From RGIG4608 sp045651165 (GTDB lineage Bacteria; Bacillota; Clostridia; Oscillospirales; CAG-272), in contig JAZRRX010000037.1 of assembly GCA_045651165.1 (NCBI GenBank), positions 1-64,000 of the forward strand: DNA of 64,000 nt, given 5' to 3'. Both the position numbers and the translations under genes were made by a program. The notes below the pieces were generated by a model. It made no database searches. It was not told the origin of the DNA and saw only the letters and a program-made list of their open reading frames with translations. This document shows, piece by piece, positions 33,225 to 42,620 of this stretch (positions within the stretch are counted from its first letter, which is position 1; each line of letters starts with the position of its first letter).

Positions 33225-34430
33225 TTATTCTACTTCTTTCAAAACAAATGTATTGAAGTCATAAACAACTTCATCTACCTTTTGAAGCGCCAATTGTTGA
33301 CGAATATATTCTTCTGAGTAGGTTTCAAGAACCTCCGCTTCAGACTTACCCATCTGCTCAATAAGAGTATCCAACATTTCTCTGTATTCCTCATCAGATG
33401 CCTCAATTCCCTCTGCCTGAACAATAGCAATCATTATAAGCTCATAAGTAAGTCCTTCATTTACATAATCTCTAAGTTCCTTATCGGTAGTAAATGAAAA
33501 TCCTAAAAGGTAAGCACCATATCCGGTTGCAAGGAAATCTTCATAAGACATCTGGAACATTGTTGCATAATCCTCTATCTGATAACGATAGTTGTAATAT
33601 ACGTGATTGAACTGTTCTTCAGGGATAGTAACAACTGAATTTTCGAGAATTTGCTTCCAAAGCAATGTTATGTTGGCATCTTTTACCATGCCTTCCATAG
33701 TTTCTTTGATGTATGCTCTATATTCATCGCAAGTTTTGTACTCGTCTTTAGTATATTCTTTAACCCAACCGTCAGAAAATTCGGGTTTAGCTATGAAATT
33801 GATTTTAACTTCAAATATTGTTTTTTTGCCTTTCAAATCAGCTGCCTGATAATCTTCAGGGAAAGTAATATCAAGGTCAAGTGTTTCTCCCACATTGGCG
33901 TTGAGCATACCCTGTGCAAAGCCATCGATGAAACTTCCAATACCACTGCTACTTAATGTATATAATGTATTATCTTCAATGTAAGCCAACTGATTTGTAC
34001 CAGATCCACCGTCAAATGCTTTATCTTTAGTTCCATCATCTTTCAAAAGATATCCTGTAAAGTCAAAGCTAAAAACAACTCTTTCGCTTATTTGACCTTC
34101 TCTTATTTTTGTGAATTCCTCTTGAATAGCAAGAACCAATCCAATTTGCCAATCAACTTCCTCATCGGCAACCTCGAGTTGCTCTGTTTCAATTGTCAAA
34201 CCCCTATAATCACCGAGTGTAACGTATTGGCTCATATCAGTATTGAACAAATCCATTGCATTATACTGAGTTCTTGGGGGCTTTGTGGTTGTAGTTGTTG
34301 TGGGTGTTGTAGTTGTTGTTGTGAAAAGATTCTTGGAAATGTTATTATCAGTCAAAAGAATAAATCCAGCTGCAAGAACAATAATTCCAACAACAAATGC
34401 AACAATAGTAATAATGGTCGACTTTTTCAT
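33225..34430 (-). CDS. Membrane-anchored trigger-factor-like peptidyl-prolyl isomerase
   Basis: A 401-residue protein. An N-terminal membrane helix (5-27), a Thr-rich linker (37-50), then a domain whose GSFIDGFAQGMLNANVGETL and LKGKKTIFEVKINFI segments match the FKBP domain of trigger factor (about 110-215). A helical C-terminal part (from about 218) resembles the trigger-factor substrate-binding arms. The ribosome-binding N-domain of trigger factor is replaced by the membrane anchor, so it should act outside the membrane as a foldase for exported proteins (inference). TGGAGAG precedes the ATG. Confidence 0.8.
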   Translation of the reverse strand: MKKSTIITIVAFVVGIIVLAAGFILLTDNNISKNLFTTTTTTPTTTTTTKPPRTQYNAMDLFNTDMSQYVTLGDYRGLTIETEQLEVADEEVDWQIGLVLAIQEEFTKIREGQISERVVFSFDFTGYLLKDDGTKDKAFDGGSGTNQLAYIEDNTLYTLSSSGIGSFIDGFAQGMLNANVGETLDLDITFPEDYQAADLKGKKTIFEVKINFIAKPEFSDGWVKEYTKDEYKTCDEYRAYIKETMEGMVKDANITLLWKQILENSVVTIPEEQFNHVYYNYRYQIEDYATMFQMSYEDFLATGYGAYLLGFSFTTDKELRDYVNEGLTYELIMIAIVQAEGIEASDEEYREMLDTLIEQMGKSEAEVLETYSEEYIRQQLALQKVDEVVYDFNTFVLKEVE

Positions 34431-34470
34431 ATTTTCTCTCCATATAATTGAATAAAATTATTTTTTAAAA

Positions 34471-34514
34471 CAAAAAAAGGAACTCTCCTTGTTACAAAAC
34501 AGAATAAGTTCCTT
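34471..34514 (-). terminator. yceD-rpmF terminator
   Basis: AAGGAACT (34477-34484) pairs with AGTTCCTT (34507-34514) around a 22-base loop, T7 on the minus strand. Confidence 0.6.
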
Positions 34515-34566
34515 ATTTTATAGGAAATTCCGCTTTAAAATATTTAAGCGGTTATTGAAGCATAAA

Positions 34567-34749
34567 TTACGCTTCCTCTTTGATAACTTCCTTGCCATTG
34601 TAAGAACGGCACTTCTTGCAAACTCTGTGAGAGAGCACGAATTCTCCGCACTTGGGGCACTTTACGATGCCGGGAAGGTTAAGCTTCCAGTTGTTTGAAC
34701 GTCTTTTGTCTCTGCGAGCCTTAGACACTTTTCTCTTCGGTACTGCCAT
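34567..34749 (-). CDS. rpmF: 50S ribosomal protein L32
   Basis: A 60-residue L32 starting MAVPKRKVSKARRDKRRSN with the zinc-binding CPKCG...CKKCR form (four cysteines). Start placed at 34749 because MAVPK is the family start and GGAGGT precedes it. It follows yceD by about 60 bases, the standard bacterial order. Confidence 0.96.
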   Translation of the reverse strand: MAVPKRKVSKARRDKRRSNNWKLNLPGIVKCPKCGEFVLSHRVCKKCRSYNGKEVIKEEA

Positions 34750-34812
34750 TGTCCTACACCTCCTTGTTAGTGTGATACACAATTTATCTACGATATTATA
34801 CTACATAATTTT

Positions 34813-35319
34813 TCATTTGTCAAGTAATTTTTTTAAAACTTCTAATCTTGGGTCAATTTCTTTTGTTACGCAACCGCAATCGCCCTCTCTTTTGGGTTTT
34901 CCACACTTTGGACAAAGCCCTTGGCATTCATCAGAGCAGAGCAATTTTCTTGGAAAATCAATCAAAAGTTCCTCGCGAACTGTGTCATCAAGAACAAGCT
35001 TTCCGTCATCAAGCACGATGTATTCATCTGCACTTTCTTCAAGCTTTTCTTCACTTACCATACCCTCGGTAACAACGGTTCTCTCAAAATCAAGTGAGAA
35101 CACTCCGCGCACCTCATCAAGACAACGAGCACATTCTCCAACATAGGGCAAATCTGCTTGCAAAACAAGACGCATATACCCTGCAGAGTTAGTGATTTTT
35201 CCATGAACACGAGCATCGTCAGTAAATGTAACATCTTCAATTATTTCAGGCGTGAGAACGAAATCAATATCAATACTGCTTACTTCTCCGCGAAGCATAC
35301 GGTTAAGATCAATAATCAC
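34813..35319 (-). CDS. YceD/DUF177 family protein
   Basis: A 168-residue DUF177 protein, a family linked to 23S rRNA/ribosome metabolism and nearly always found before rpmF. The CARCL motif (about 79-83) and a C-terminal CSDECQGLCPKCG cluster are the conserved cysteines. Translation start taken as GTG at 35319 because AAAGGAG precedes it by 8 bases; the ATG 14 codons upstream has no such site. Confidence 0.88.
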   Translation of the reverse strand: MIIDLNRMLRGEVSSIDIDFVLTPEIIEDVTFTDDARVHGKITNSAGYMRLVLQADLPYVGECARCLDEVRGVFSLDFERTVVTEGMVSEEKLEESADEYIVLDDGKLVLDDTVREELLIDFPRKLLCSDECQGLCPKCGKPKREGDCGCVTKEIDPRLEVLKKLLDK

Positions 35320-35369
35320 CTTTAGCACTCCTTTATAAAAAATTATTGTCAAACAAAACAACGGAAGAT

Positions 35370-35398
35370 ATTATAAACTAAAATTCTCCCATTGTCAA
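35370..35398 (-). promoter_or_regulatory. Promoter of yceD-rpmF
   Basis: TTGACA (35393-35398), 17-base spacer, TATAAT (35370-35375). Confidence 0.8.
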
Positions 35399-35484
35399 GC
35401 GATTTAATAATATTTTTTTGGAATTTATATTTTTGCTAGATATATTTTACACTAAAATAAATTCAAAAAATCCACAAAAATATA

Positions 35485-35513
35485 TTTACAAATAAGCAAT
35501 TCTATGATAGAAT
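35485..35513 (+). promoter_or_regulatory. Promoter of the small membrane protein at 35572
   Basis: TTTACA (35485-35490), 17-base spacer ending TATGA, TAGAAT (35508-35513). Confidence 0.7.
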
Positions 35514-35571
35514 AAACTCACAAAAGCAACATAATTATATTTACATAAATTAAGTAGGTGAACACGTTAAA

Positions 35572-35892
35572 ATGACCAAATTTAAAGAAAAAATTAAGAA
35601 ATTTTGGGCTTGGTTGCGCCATAATGTAATCAACAAAGATATGCTTTTAGCACTTATAATTGCCGAAATTATATTTTGGTCACCGTGCGCAATTTTAGCT
35701 ATTTTAGCAGGAACGATAAGCCCTTGGTTCTGGACCGGATTTACAGCTATAATCATCTTTTGGAGCGCACCCTTCACACCAGGTTGGGCATTGCAAATTG
35801 CCTTAGCACTACTGATAAAGAAAGGTATTGACCGTTTCCATCAAAAATACATTCGCGTAGATAATAAGAACAACAAAGAAAACGAAGAATAA
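35572..35892 (+). CDS. Small membrane protein, function unknown
   Basis: A 106-residue protein with a basic amphipathic N-terminus (KFKEKIKKFWAWLRHNVINKDM), two to three hydrophobic segments (about 24-82) and a charged Asn/Lys/Glu tail. I recall similar small proteins in Clostridia but no function. Own promoter and terminator; ribosome binding site GTAGGTGA. Confidence 0.7.
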   Translation: MTKFKEKIKKFWAWLRHNVINKDMLLALIIAEIIFWSPCAILAILAGTISPWFWTGFTAIIIFWSAPFTPGWALQIALALLIKKGIDRFHQKYIRVDNKNNKENEE

Positions 35893-35926
35893 AAAACAGC
35901 GAGTCGTTAAAACGACTCGCTTTCTT
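35893..35926. terminator. Bidirectional terminator
   Basis: AGCGAGTCGTT / AACGACTCGCT stem between the 35572 gene and the convergent DUF3737 gene. Confidence 0.8.
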
Positions 35927-35929
35927 TAT

Positions 35930-36772
35930 TCAAACTTTTTGTAAAACTTCAACTATACCTTGTGCATTTTCATCATCAACAATGATTTCGCCAATGGAGT
36001 CCGCTTTAACATAACCAGAGTAAACATTTTTAACCGAAACGATATCTCCAACAATCTCTGCCTCAACCTCGCTTCTTTCAAAGCTGAGGTCGCAATCAAT
36101 CATTGTACAATTAATGAGTTTTAACCCCTTGCAATAGCAAAGTGGCTGTGTGCCTATAATAGTACAATTTTCAAAAGTGATATTCTCGGAATACCAAGCA
36201 AGATACTCACCCTTAACAACTGAATTTCGAACAACAATATTTTTAGCATGCCAGAAAGCATCCTTGGTGTCAAAATTGCAATTTTCAAAAACCGAATTTT
36301 CTATGTATTGAAAAGAATATTTACCAAGCAAGCTCGAATCACTCATTTTCAAACCCGTGGCTTGAAGCATAAAATATTCACCCTGAAATTTAGTGTGAGT
36401 AATATCAATATTGTGAGAAAACCAACCAAATTCAACGCTTTTTACGTCAGAATTTGAAATTGTAATATCACTACATTCGCGAAGCGCCTTAATTCCATGA
36501 AGCTTTGAGTTTCTTATATCAACATTATCAGAATACCAAAGTGCCGCGCGACAAAGCTCGGTCATTTCACTATTCTCAATCAAAACATTTGAGTCGTGCC
36601 AAAGAGGATAACGAAGATTGAAAAACACGCCATCGCATTTAATGTTTTTTCCTTCTTTGAGAGCGCTTTCGCCATCCTCGATGCCGTCAAATGAGCAGTC
36701 AAGCAACTCAATTCCATCAACACCATAAAGGGCGCGCTCCTCTCCAAATCTTTCGTTTCTATATATTTTCAT
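35930..36772 (-). CDS. DUF3737 family right-handed beta-helix-like protein
   Basis: A 280-residue protein made of repeated short strands with Asn ladders (NITFENC, NSVFENCNF, NIVVRNSVV, ITISNSDV), the signature of a pectate-lyase-like parallel beta-helix. The start MKIYRNERFGEERALYGVDG and overall length match DUF3737, whose function is unknown. No signal peptide, so probably cytoplasmic. Start at 36772 is chosen because GGAGGT precedes it; the longer form would begin inside that site. Confidence 0.8.
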   Translation of the reverse strand: MKIYRNERFGEERALYGVDGIELLDCSFDGIEDGESALKEGKNIKCDGVFFNLRYPLWHDSNVLIENSEMTELCRAALWYSDNVDIRNSKLHGIKALRECSDITISNSDVKSVEFGWFSHNIDITHTKFQGEYFMLQATGLKMSDSSLLGKYSFQYIENSVFENCNFDTKDAFWHAKNIVVRNSVVKGEYLAWYSENITFENCTIIGTQPLCYCKGLKLINCTMIDCDLSFERSEVEAEIVGDIVSVKNVYSGYVKADSIGEIIVDDENAQGIVEVLQKV

Positions 36773-36847
36773 ATGCACCTCCACATAAAGTTAACCTATA
36801 TACTAAATAATAACACATAATTTCACTTTTTTCAATATTTATTTTTA

Positions 36848-36876
36848 TTGACATTTTATCTCTTTTATAGTATTAT
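36848..36876 (+). promoter_or_regulatory. Promoter of the sugar ABC operon
   Basis: TTGACA (36848-36853), 17-base spacer, TATTAT (36871-36876). Confidence 0.75.
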
Positions 36877-36915
36877 TAAAGTGAATTAATATGCTCACTG
36901 AAGGTTGGTGAAAGA

Positions 36916-37815
36916 ATGAAGATAAATAAAAATTTAAAGGGTTGGTTATATCTGCTCCCCGCGTTTGTTTTTATTGCGGTGTTTATGATTTATCCCCTCA
37001 TTGACGTTTTGATATATTCTTTTGAAGAGGGATATAATTTTGCGTCAGGAGAATCGTTTGGGGTTGGAATGTATAACTATAAATACGTTTTGCGCGACCC
37101 TTATTTTATTCAGGCATTAAAAAATACATTTATTCTCGTTGCTATAACTGTGCCCGCGTCAACAATTATCGCGCTTGTAATCTCACTCGGTCTCTCTAGC
37201 ATCAAATGGATCAAAAAAGCATATCAGACGATCTTCTTTCTTCCCTACGTAACAAACACCTTGGCTGTTGGACTTGTTTTTATGATACTTTTCAAAAAAA
37301 CACCCTATTCAGATGGCCTTGTGAACGCATTAATAACCTCACTTGGTGGTCAAGCTATAGATTTTATTGATGGCTCGTACGCGGCAAAAATGTTTGTTTT
37401 GTGTATTTACACAATATGGATTGTTATGCCCTTTAAAATTCTTATTTTCACAAGTGCGCTCGCATCGGTTGATAAAACCTATTATCAAGCTGCTGCAGTA
37501 GACGGCACACCAGAAAATCGTGTTTTTTGTAAAATAACACTTCCTATGATTTCTCCAACCATATCATATCTTGTAATAACCGGCTTTATCGGAGCATTCA
37601 AGGCATATAGTGATGCTGTAGCATTGTTTGGTACAAACCTCAACACCGCAGGTATGAACACTATCGTTGGATATGTTTATGATATGCTCTATGGAGATGG
37701 CGGTGGCTATCCTTCATTTGCTTCTGCCGCGGCTATAATTCTTTTCTGCATCGTGTTGACTATAACTTGCATAAACCTTATCGTCAGCAAGAAGCACGTA
37801 ACTTATGGAAAGTGA
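36916..37815 (+). CDS. Sugar ABC transporter permease (UgpA/MalF type)
   Basis: A 299-residue permease with six membrane helices. The EAA-type loop that docks the ATPase is YYQAAAVDGTPENRVFCKITLPMISP (about 193-218). It is the first gene of a three-gene operon; the next permease starts within 11 bases. It imports a carbohydrate with the downstream partner and binding protein; substrate unknown. Confidence 0.92.
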   Translation: MKINKNLKGWLYLLPAFVFIAVFMIYPLIDVLIYSFEEGYNFASGESFGVGMYNYKYVLRDPYFIQALKNTFILVAITVPASTIIALVISLGLSSIKWIKKAYQTIFFLPYVTNTLAVGLVFMILFKKTPYSDGLVNALITSLGGQAIDFIDGSYAAKMFVLCIYTIWIVMPFKILIFTSALASVDKTYYQAAAVDGTPENRVFCKITLPMISPTISYLVITGFIGAFKAYSDAVALFGTNLNTAGMNTIVGYVYDMLYGDGGGYPSFASAAAIILFCIVLTITCINLIVSKKHVTYGK

Positions 37816-37825
37816 GGTGCAGATA

Positions 37826-38692
37826 ATGAATAATCTAAAAAAAGCAAAGAAACAAAGCAAAACATCAAAAATCATCAAAAAGACCGGAATATATTTTGGA
37901 CTCTCTCTTTGGGCAATAGCAGTGCTTTTCCCATTCTATTGGATGCTTCAAAACTCTTTAAAAACTTTCTCGTCATATAATGCAGAAAGAATACCAAAAT
38001 TCTTCCCCTCTGCCATAACCTTTGATAATTATATCCAAGCATTTACTACCGTTCCCCTTGCAAGATATTTACTTAACACCCTTGTTTTTACACTCATAAC
38101 AACATTGATTATGCTCGTTGTAATAATTCTTGCGGCATTTGCATTCGCTCGTCTTGAATTCAAGGGCAAAAATCTTGCTTTCACACTCTTTTTGGCTCTT
38201 ATGATGATACCCAACGAATTGGTAATCATCACAAACTTTGTTACAATTACTAATTTGGATTTACGCAATACCATTTTGGGTCTTGTTTTGCCGTCCATAA
38301 CTTCAATTTTCTTCTTATATCTCTTGAAAGAAAACTTTGCACAAATTCCCAATGAGCTGTATCTTGCCGCACAGGTTGATGGCTCAACGGATTTCGGTTA
38401 TCTTGTGAAAGTAATGGTGCCCATATCTAGTCCCACAATCGTAACCATTCTTATTTTGAAAATTATAGAATGCTGGAACTCATATATTTGGCCTCGTCTT
38501 ATTACCGATGACAAAACAAAATTCCTTATTTCAAACGGAATTCAAGAAATAAGAGAAAATGGTTTCGGACGCGAAAATATACCTGCAATGATGGCAGCAG
38601 TTGTGGTTATTTCACTCCCGCTTATCGTTTTGTTCTTGATTTTCAAAGACAAAATTATGGAGGGTGTTTCAAGAGGAGGTACAAAAGGATGA
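37826..38692 (+). CDS. Sugar ABC transporter permease (UgpE/MalG type)
   Basis: A 288-residue second permease with six membrane helices and the EAA-type loop ELYLAAQVDGSTDFGYLVKV. The N-terminus is unusually basic (LKKAKKQSKTSKIIKK). ATG at 37826 follows GAGGTG; an in-frame ATG at 37805 overlaps the previous gene and lacks a site. The stop overlaps the next gene's start by 4 bases. Confidence 0.92.
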   Translation: MNNLKKAKKQSKTSKIIKKTGIYFGLSLWAIAVLFPFYWMLQNSLKTFSSYNAERIPKFFPSAITFDNYIQAFTTVPLARYLLNTLVFTLITTLIMLVVIILAAFAFARLEFKGKNLAFTLFLALMMIPNELVIITNFVTITNLDLRNTILGLVLPSITSIFFLYLLKENFAQIPNELYLAAQVDGSTDFGYLVKVMVPISSPTIVTILILKIIECWNSYIWPRLITDDKTKFLISNGIQEIRENGFGRENIPAMMAAVVVISLPLIVLFLIFKDKIMEGVSRGGTKG

Positions 38693-40296
38693 TTAATAAA
38701 ATAATTTCTATTGTTCTTCTTTTCACCACTCTGCTTTGCTCACTGACACTTTTTTCGTGCCATAAAAGAGCAAATATAGACGAATTTGTTGTCCCCGATA
38801 ATTTCGATACATCAAAGCAGTATGAAATAACATTTTGGGCAAAAAATGAAAACAATCAATCCCAAAGAAATGTGTATGCAAATGCAGTTGCTGAATTTGA
38901 AAAACTTTATCCAAATATCAAAGTTACTCTGCGTAATTTCACCGATTATGGTGAAATATATAATAACGTAATTACAAACATTTCAACAGGCACAACCCCC
39001 AATGTCTGCATAACTTATCCCGACCATATAGCAACCTATATGGAAGGCGATAATATCATAGCGCCACTTGATTTGTTGATAGCAAATGAAAAATATGGTC
39101 TTGGTGGCAGTGAAGTGAAATTTGATTCGCCAAATGTTGAGGAAATTATCCCAAAATTTTTAAATGAAGGTAAAATTGGTGAAACCCAGTATGCTCTTCC
39201 CTTTATGCGCTCAACTGAAGCGTGCTATGTGAATAAAGATTTAGTTGAAGCGCTCGGATTTACGCTTCCCGAAGTTCTCACTTGGGATTTCGTTTGGGAA
39301 GTAAGTGAATATGCCCTCTCACTCGGCAAAGATACGGACGGCAATTATATCGCAAACGGTCAAAACACACTCATTCCCTTTATTTATAAGTCAACGGACA
39401 ATATGATGATTTCAATGCTTAAACAACTTGAAGCACCATATTCCAACGAAAATGGTGAAGTTTTGATTTTCAATGACACAACAAAGGATATTTTGTTTGA
39501 AATTTCAAAGCACGCCAAAACAAAGGCATTTTCAACATTCAAAATTTCAAGTTATCCAGGAAACTTCTTGAATGCAGGTCAATGTATTTTTGCTATCGAC
39601 TCAACCGCAGGCGCAACTTGGATGGGCGCGGATGCACCGCTTGTTGATATTCCCGATGACCAGAGAGTTGATTTTGAAACTGCAGTTTTACCCATACCCC
39701 AATTTGATGAAGAAAATCCGCAAATGATTTCCCAAGGTCCTTCCCTTTGCATTTTCAATAAAGAAGATAGTGGCGAAGTGCTTGCATCGTGGTTGTTTGC
39801 TCAGTTCCTTCTCACAAATGAAGTGCAAATTGCTTACTCGCAAACCGAAGGATATGTTCCTGTAACATCAAAGGCGCAAAACAGTGCAGAATATATAGAC
39901 TATTTGAATCGCGCAGGTGAAGATAACAATCTTTATTATGATGTAAAGATTGAAGCATCAAAGCTTTTGATAAACAACGTGGATAATTCGTTCACCACTC
40001 CCGTTTTCAATGGTTCTACTTCTTTGCGTAATGCAGCAGGTGAGTTAGTTGAATTAACCGTTAGCTCTGCCACTAAAAACAGAATCATCGATGATGCATT
40101 TATAGAACTCTTATTTTCAAGAGTAACATCACTTCATAAATTAGACCAAATAAAAACTTCAGGGAAAGTCCAAATCAATGAATTTGGTTCTTTACCTAAA
40201 GAATCGATTATGTTAATATCTGGTTTGACTATAGTTTGGTTGGGAATTGGGTTGTATTTCTTAAAAGAATATATTAGTAAAAGAAAAAAGCAATAA
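38689..40296 (+). CDS. Extracellular solute-binding lipoprotein with C-terminal membrane helix
   Basis: A 535-residue family 1 solute-binding protein of a carbohydrate ABC importer. A LTLFSC lipobox gives Cys24; the mature part begins with the usual ITFWAKNENNQSQ strand. Unusually, it also ends with a hydrophobic helix (about 504-526) and KEYISKRKKQ, which would tether both ends to the membrane. It is the last gene of the operon and overlaps the permease by 4 bases. No ATPase gene is in the operon, so a shared MsmK/UgpC-type ATPase is needed from elsewhere. Confidence 0.9.
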   Translation: MINKIISIVLLFTTLLCSLTLFSCHKRANIDEFVVPDNFDTSKQYEITFWAKNENNQSQRNVYANAVAEFEKLYPNIKVTLRNFTDYGEIYNNVITNISTGTTPNVCITYPDHIATYMEGDNIIAPLDLLIANEKYGLGGSEVKFDSPNVEEIIPKFLNEGKIGETQYALPFMRSTEACYVNKDLVEALGFTLPEVLTWDFVWEVSEYALSLGKDTDGNYIANGQNTLIPFIYKSTDNMMISMLKQLEAPYSNENGEVLIFNDTTKDILFEISKHAKTKAFSTFKISSYPGNFLNAGQCIFAIDSTAGATWMGADAPLVDIPDDQRVDFETAVLPIPQFDEENPQMISQGPSLCIFNKEDSGEVLASWLFAQFLLTNEVQIAYSQTEGYVPVTSKAQNSAEYIDYLNRAGEDNNLYYDVKIEASKLLINNVDNSFTTPVFNGSTSLRNAAGELVELTVSSATKNRIIDDAFIELLFSRVTSLHKLDQIKTSGKVQINEFGSLPKESIMLISGLTIVWLGIGLYFLKEYISKRKKQ

Positions 40297-40300
40297 AATA

Positions 40301-40328
40301 TTGACTTTTGGTATTTTTTGTGTATAAT
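40301..40328 (+). promoter_or_regulatory. Promoter of the OB-fold-like lipoprotein
   Basis: TTGACT (40301-40306), 16-base spacer, TATAAT (40323-40328), just after the ABC operon stop; no terminator separates them. Confidence 0.7.
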
Positions 40329-40371
40329 AATATTTGATAAAATTCTATTTTCTATAAAGGAGAATATTAAT

Positions 40372-41091
40372 ATGAAAAAGATTATTTGTTTTGTGCTTCT
40401 TTGCACAACCGCTCTCTGCCTTTTCGGTTGTCCCGAAAAACCCGATAATACAGTTAAGGTTTTGACTTGGGAAGAATATGTTGCAGCTGAAGTTGGTTCA
40501 AAAGTAGTTATCGAAGCATATGTTCAGGGTCACCAATCTTGGTGGGATAACAAAATCTCTGTTTACGCTCAAAACGAAAACGGTGGTTACTTCCTTTATG
40601 ACTTCCCTTGCTCAAAAGAAACTGCTGAAAAGCTCGTTCCTGGCACAAAGATTCGTGTTTATGGCTACAAAGCTGAATGGGCAGGCGAATTGGAAATCGT
40701 AACTGACGAAATGGATCCCGATTACGCAAAGATTGAAGTTATTGAAGGCAACTATGTTGCAAATCCCATTGACCTTACAGCAAAACTTGGTACAGATGAA
40801 CTTGTTAATTACCAGAATATGCTCGCTGAATTCAAGGGTCTTACTTTTAAATCTCTTGAATACAAAAACGGTGAACCCGGTGATGATATCTATGTAACAT
40901 TCACCTATAACGGTGCTGACTATTCTTTCTGTGTTGAAAGATATCTTACAGGTCCTGAAACAGACCTTTACACACTTGTTGGTACACTTCAGGAAGGTGA
41001 CGTAGTTGACGTTGTTGGCTTTGCTTACTGGTACAACGGCATCAATACACACATCACAAGCGTAACAGTGCACACAACTCCCGCAAACTAA
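40372..41091 (+). CDS. Lipoprotein with OB-fold-like domain
   Basis: A 239-residue lipoprotein: ALCLFGC lipobox (Cys20), then EEYVAAEVGSKVVIEAYVQGHQSWW...ISVYAQNENGGYFLYDF...LVPGTKIRVYGYKAEWAGELEI, a strand order that recalls OB-fold modules of extracellular nuclease-like proteins. A similar half follows (about 125-239), so the fold may be duplicated. No catalytic residues recognised. Codon use is biased toward frequent codons, suggesting high expression. Start chosen at 40372 with AAAGGAG before it. Confidence 0.65.
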   Translation: MKKIICFVLLCTTALCLFGCPEKPDNTVKVLTWEEYVAAEVGSKVVIEAYVQGHQSWWDNKISVYAQNENGGYFLYDFPCSKETAEKLVPGTKIRVYGYKAEWAGELEIVTDEMDPDYAKIEVIEGNYVANPIDLTAKLGTDELVNYQNMLAEFKGLTFKSLEYKNGEPGDDIYVTFTYNGADYSFCVERYLTGPETDLYTLVGTLQEGDVVDVVGFAYWYNGINTHITSVTVHTTPAN

Positions 41092-41103
41092 TTAATAAAA
41101 AAT

Positions 41104-41142
41104 CAAACCGCGAGGGCTTTTTGCTCCTCGCGGTTTTATTTT
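41104..41142. terminator. Bidirectional terminator
   Basis: AAACCGCGAGG / CCTCGCGGTTT stem with T tract, between convergent genes. The stem is nearly the same as the one at 33188. Confidence 0.85.
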
Positions 41143-41726
41143 TATTTTTTTCTCAAATTTAAAACTCTTACTATTGCAGGGCAAAGCACAATGTTTGTAA
41201 TCAATTCAAACAAGAAGTTGCCACCCACAAGTCCGAGTATCATATATTCAACTGCAGATCCAAAGCCAGATGCAAGTCCCCACTCTTGTATTGTTTCAAA
41301 GAAAAATACAAAGCATCCAATAAGGAACACACCGGTATTGACTATCGGACATACAATAGCTGCAGCAAATACTGCAAGATATTTGTTCTTTTCTTTGAGC
41401 AAATCATAAATAAGACCTGCTATAAGTCCACAAAGTGTGCCCTTTGCAAGAACTGTAATAATAGTTCCGATGGCATTAACGGTTAAAAAAGCTGCGGCAT
41501 CACCATTAAGAAGCACTACCATTCCGAATACAAATCCAAGCCACGCGCTTATTTTTGGTCCACATGTCGCAGCGCCAATTACTATTGGCATAAGCACGAG
41601 TGAACACTGAAATGGACCAAGTCGCACAAATGCACCCATAAACTGCAATATAACTACTAAAGCAGTCATAAGAGCCGAAAGCACCAAAGTCTCGGTTGAC
41701 ATTCGTTTGTTTTTTGTTTTAATCAT
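41142..41726 (-). CDS. ECF transporter S component, probably pantothenate-specific
   Basis: A 194-residue integral membrane protein with five to six helices and the S-component pattern LSALMTALVVILQFMG near the start, used to dock onto the shared ECF module. It lies 96 bases downstream of coaX on the same strand, so pantothenate is the likeliest vitamin (inference from context). The ATPases and T component are not in the window. AAGGAG precedes the ATG. Confidence 0.8.
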   Translation of the reverse strand: MIKTKNKRMSTETLVLSALMTALVVILQFMGAFVRLGPFQCSLVLMPIVIGAATCGPKISAWLGFVFGMVVLLNGDAAAFLTVNAIGTIITVLAKGTLCGLIAGLIYDLLKEKNKYLAVFAAAIVCPIVNTGVFLIGCFVFFFETIQEWGLASGFGSAVEYMILGLVGGNFLFELITNIVLCPAIVRVLNLRKK

Positions 41727-41822
41727 AAATTACTCCTTGCTGTCGTTCGCTTTTGCGATACAACGCTAAATTTATAAATTTACTCTTTTAAAAAGAGCAT
41801 TAAACAAATTGAATATTAAATT

Positions 41823-42587
41823 TTAGTTGTTTTTTTGATATATGATATTAAGGCCTCGAAGAACCAAATATTCGTCTATTTGCATTTCGTGATAGCAATG
41901 AGGAACAATAACAGATGCATAACCACCTGTAACAATAACGGGCAATTTTTCTCCAACCTCGGAATTGATGCGATCAATCATTCCGTCCATCATGCTTGCA
42001 TGTCCAAAAATAACACCCGATTTCATACAATCAACTGTATTCTTACCAATAACGGTTGCAGGAGCTTCAAGTCCAACCTGTGGGAGCTGTGCAGTTCCAC
42101 TTGCAAGTCCTTTAAGTCCCATCATAACGCCAGGAATAATAGAAACACCGATAAAAGCTCCGTTTTTGTTGGTAACAATCATCTTAGTGGCAGTTCCAAT
42201 GTCAATTATAAGTGCGGGAGAAGAATAGAGGGTATTAGCAGCCACGCAAGAGCAGATAAGGTCTGCACCAACGGACGATGGTGAATCGCAAAGAATACCT
42301 ATACCTGTTTTAATTCCAGGACAAACCATAAGCGCATCAACGTCATAAACAAGACGAAGAGCTGATTTCATAACAGAATTAAGTTGGGGAACAACACTTG
42401 ATATTATAGCACCCTCAACGTTCTCTTTGGTAACGTTGTGAATGGTCAAAATATTCATAATCTTGCTTGCATATTCGTCTTCTGTCTTTTTAACATCGGT
42501 AGAAAGACGAACAACAAATTTAAGTTCATCACCCTCAAATCCGCCAAGTGCAATGCTCGTATTTCCAATATCTATAGCCAAAATCAT
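41823..42587 (-). CDS. coaX: Type III pantothenate kinase
   Basis: A 254-residue CoaX, the first enzyme of CoA synthesis from pantothenate. MILAIDIGNTSIALGG holds the phosphate-binding DIGNT, PSSVGADLICSC and IDIGTATK are the next blocks, followed by GGYASVI near the end. Length matches the family. A CoA pathway gene next to an S component fits uptake plus activation of the vitamin. AAGGGGGT precedes the ATG. Confidence 0.94.
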   Translation of the reverse strand: MILAIDIGNTSIALGGFEGDELKFVVRLSTDVKKTEDEYASKIMNILTIHNVTKENVEGAIISSVVPQLNSVMKSALRLVYDVDALMVCPGIKTGIGILCDSPSSVGADLICSCVAANTLYSSPALIIDIGTATKMIVTNKNGAFIGVSIIPGVMMGLKGLASGTAQLPQVGLEAPATVIGKNTVDCMKSGVIFGHASMMDGMIDRINSEVGEKLPVIVTGGYASVIVPHCYHEMQIDEYLVLRGLNIIYQKNN

Positions 42588-42620
42588 AGGTTTTACCCCC
42601 TTATCTTTTTACATTTTTGA

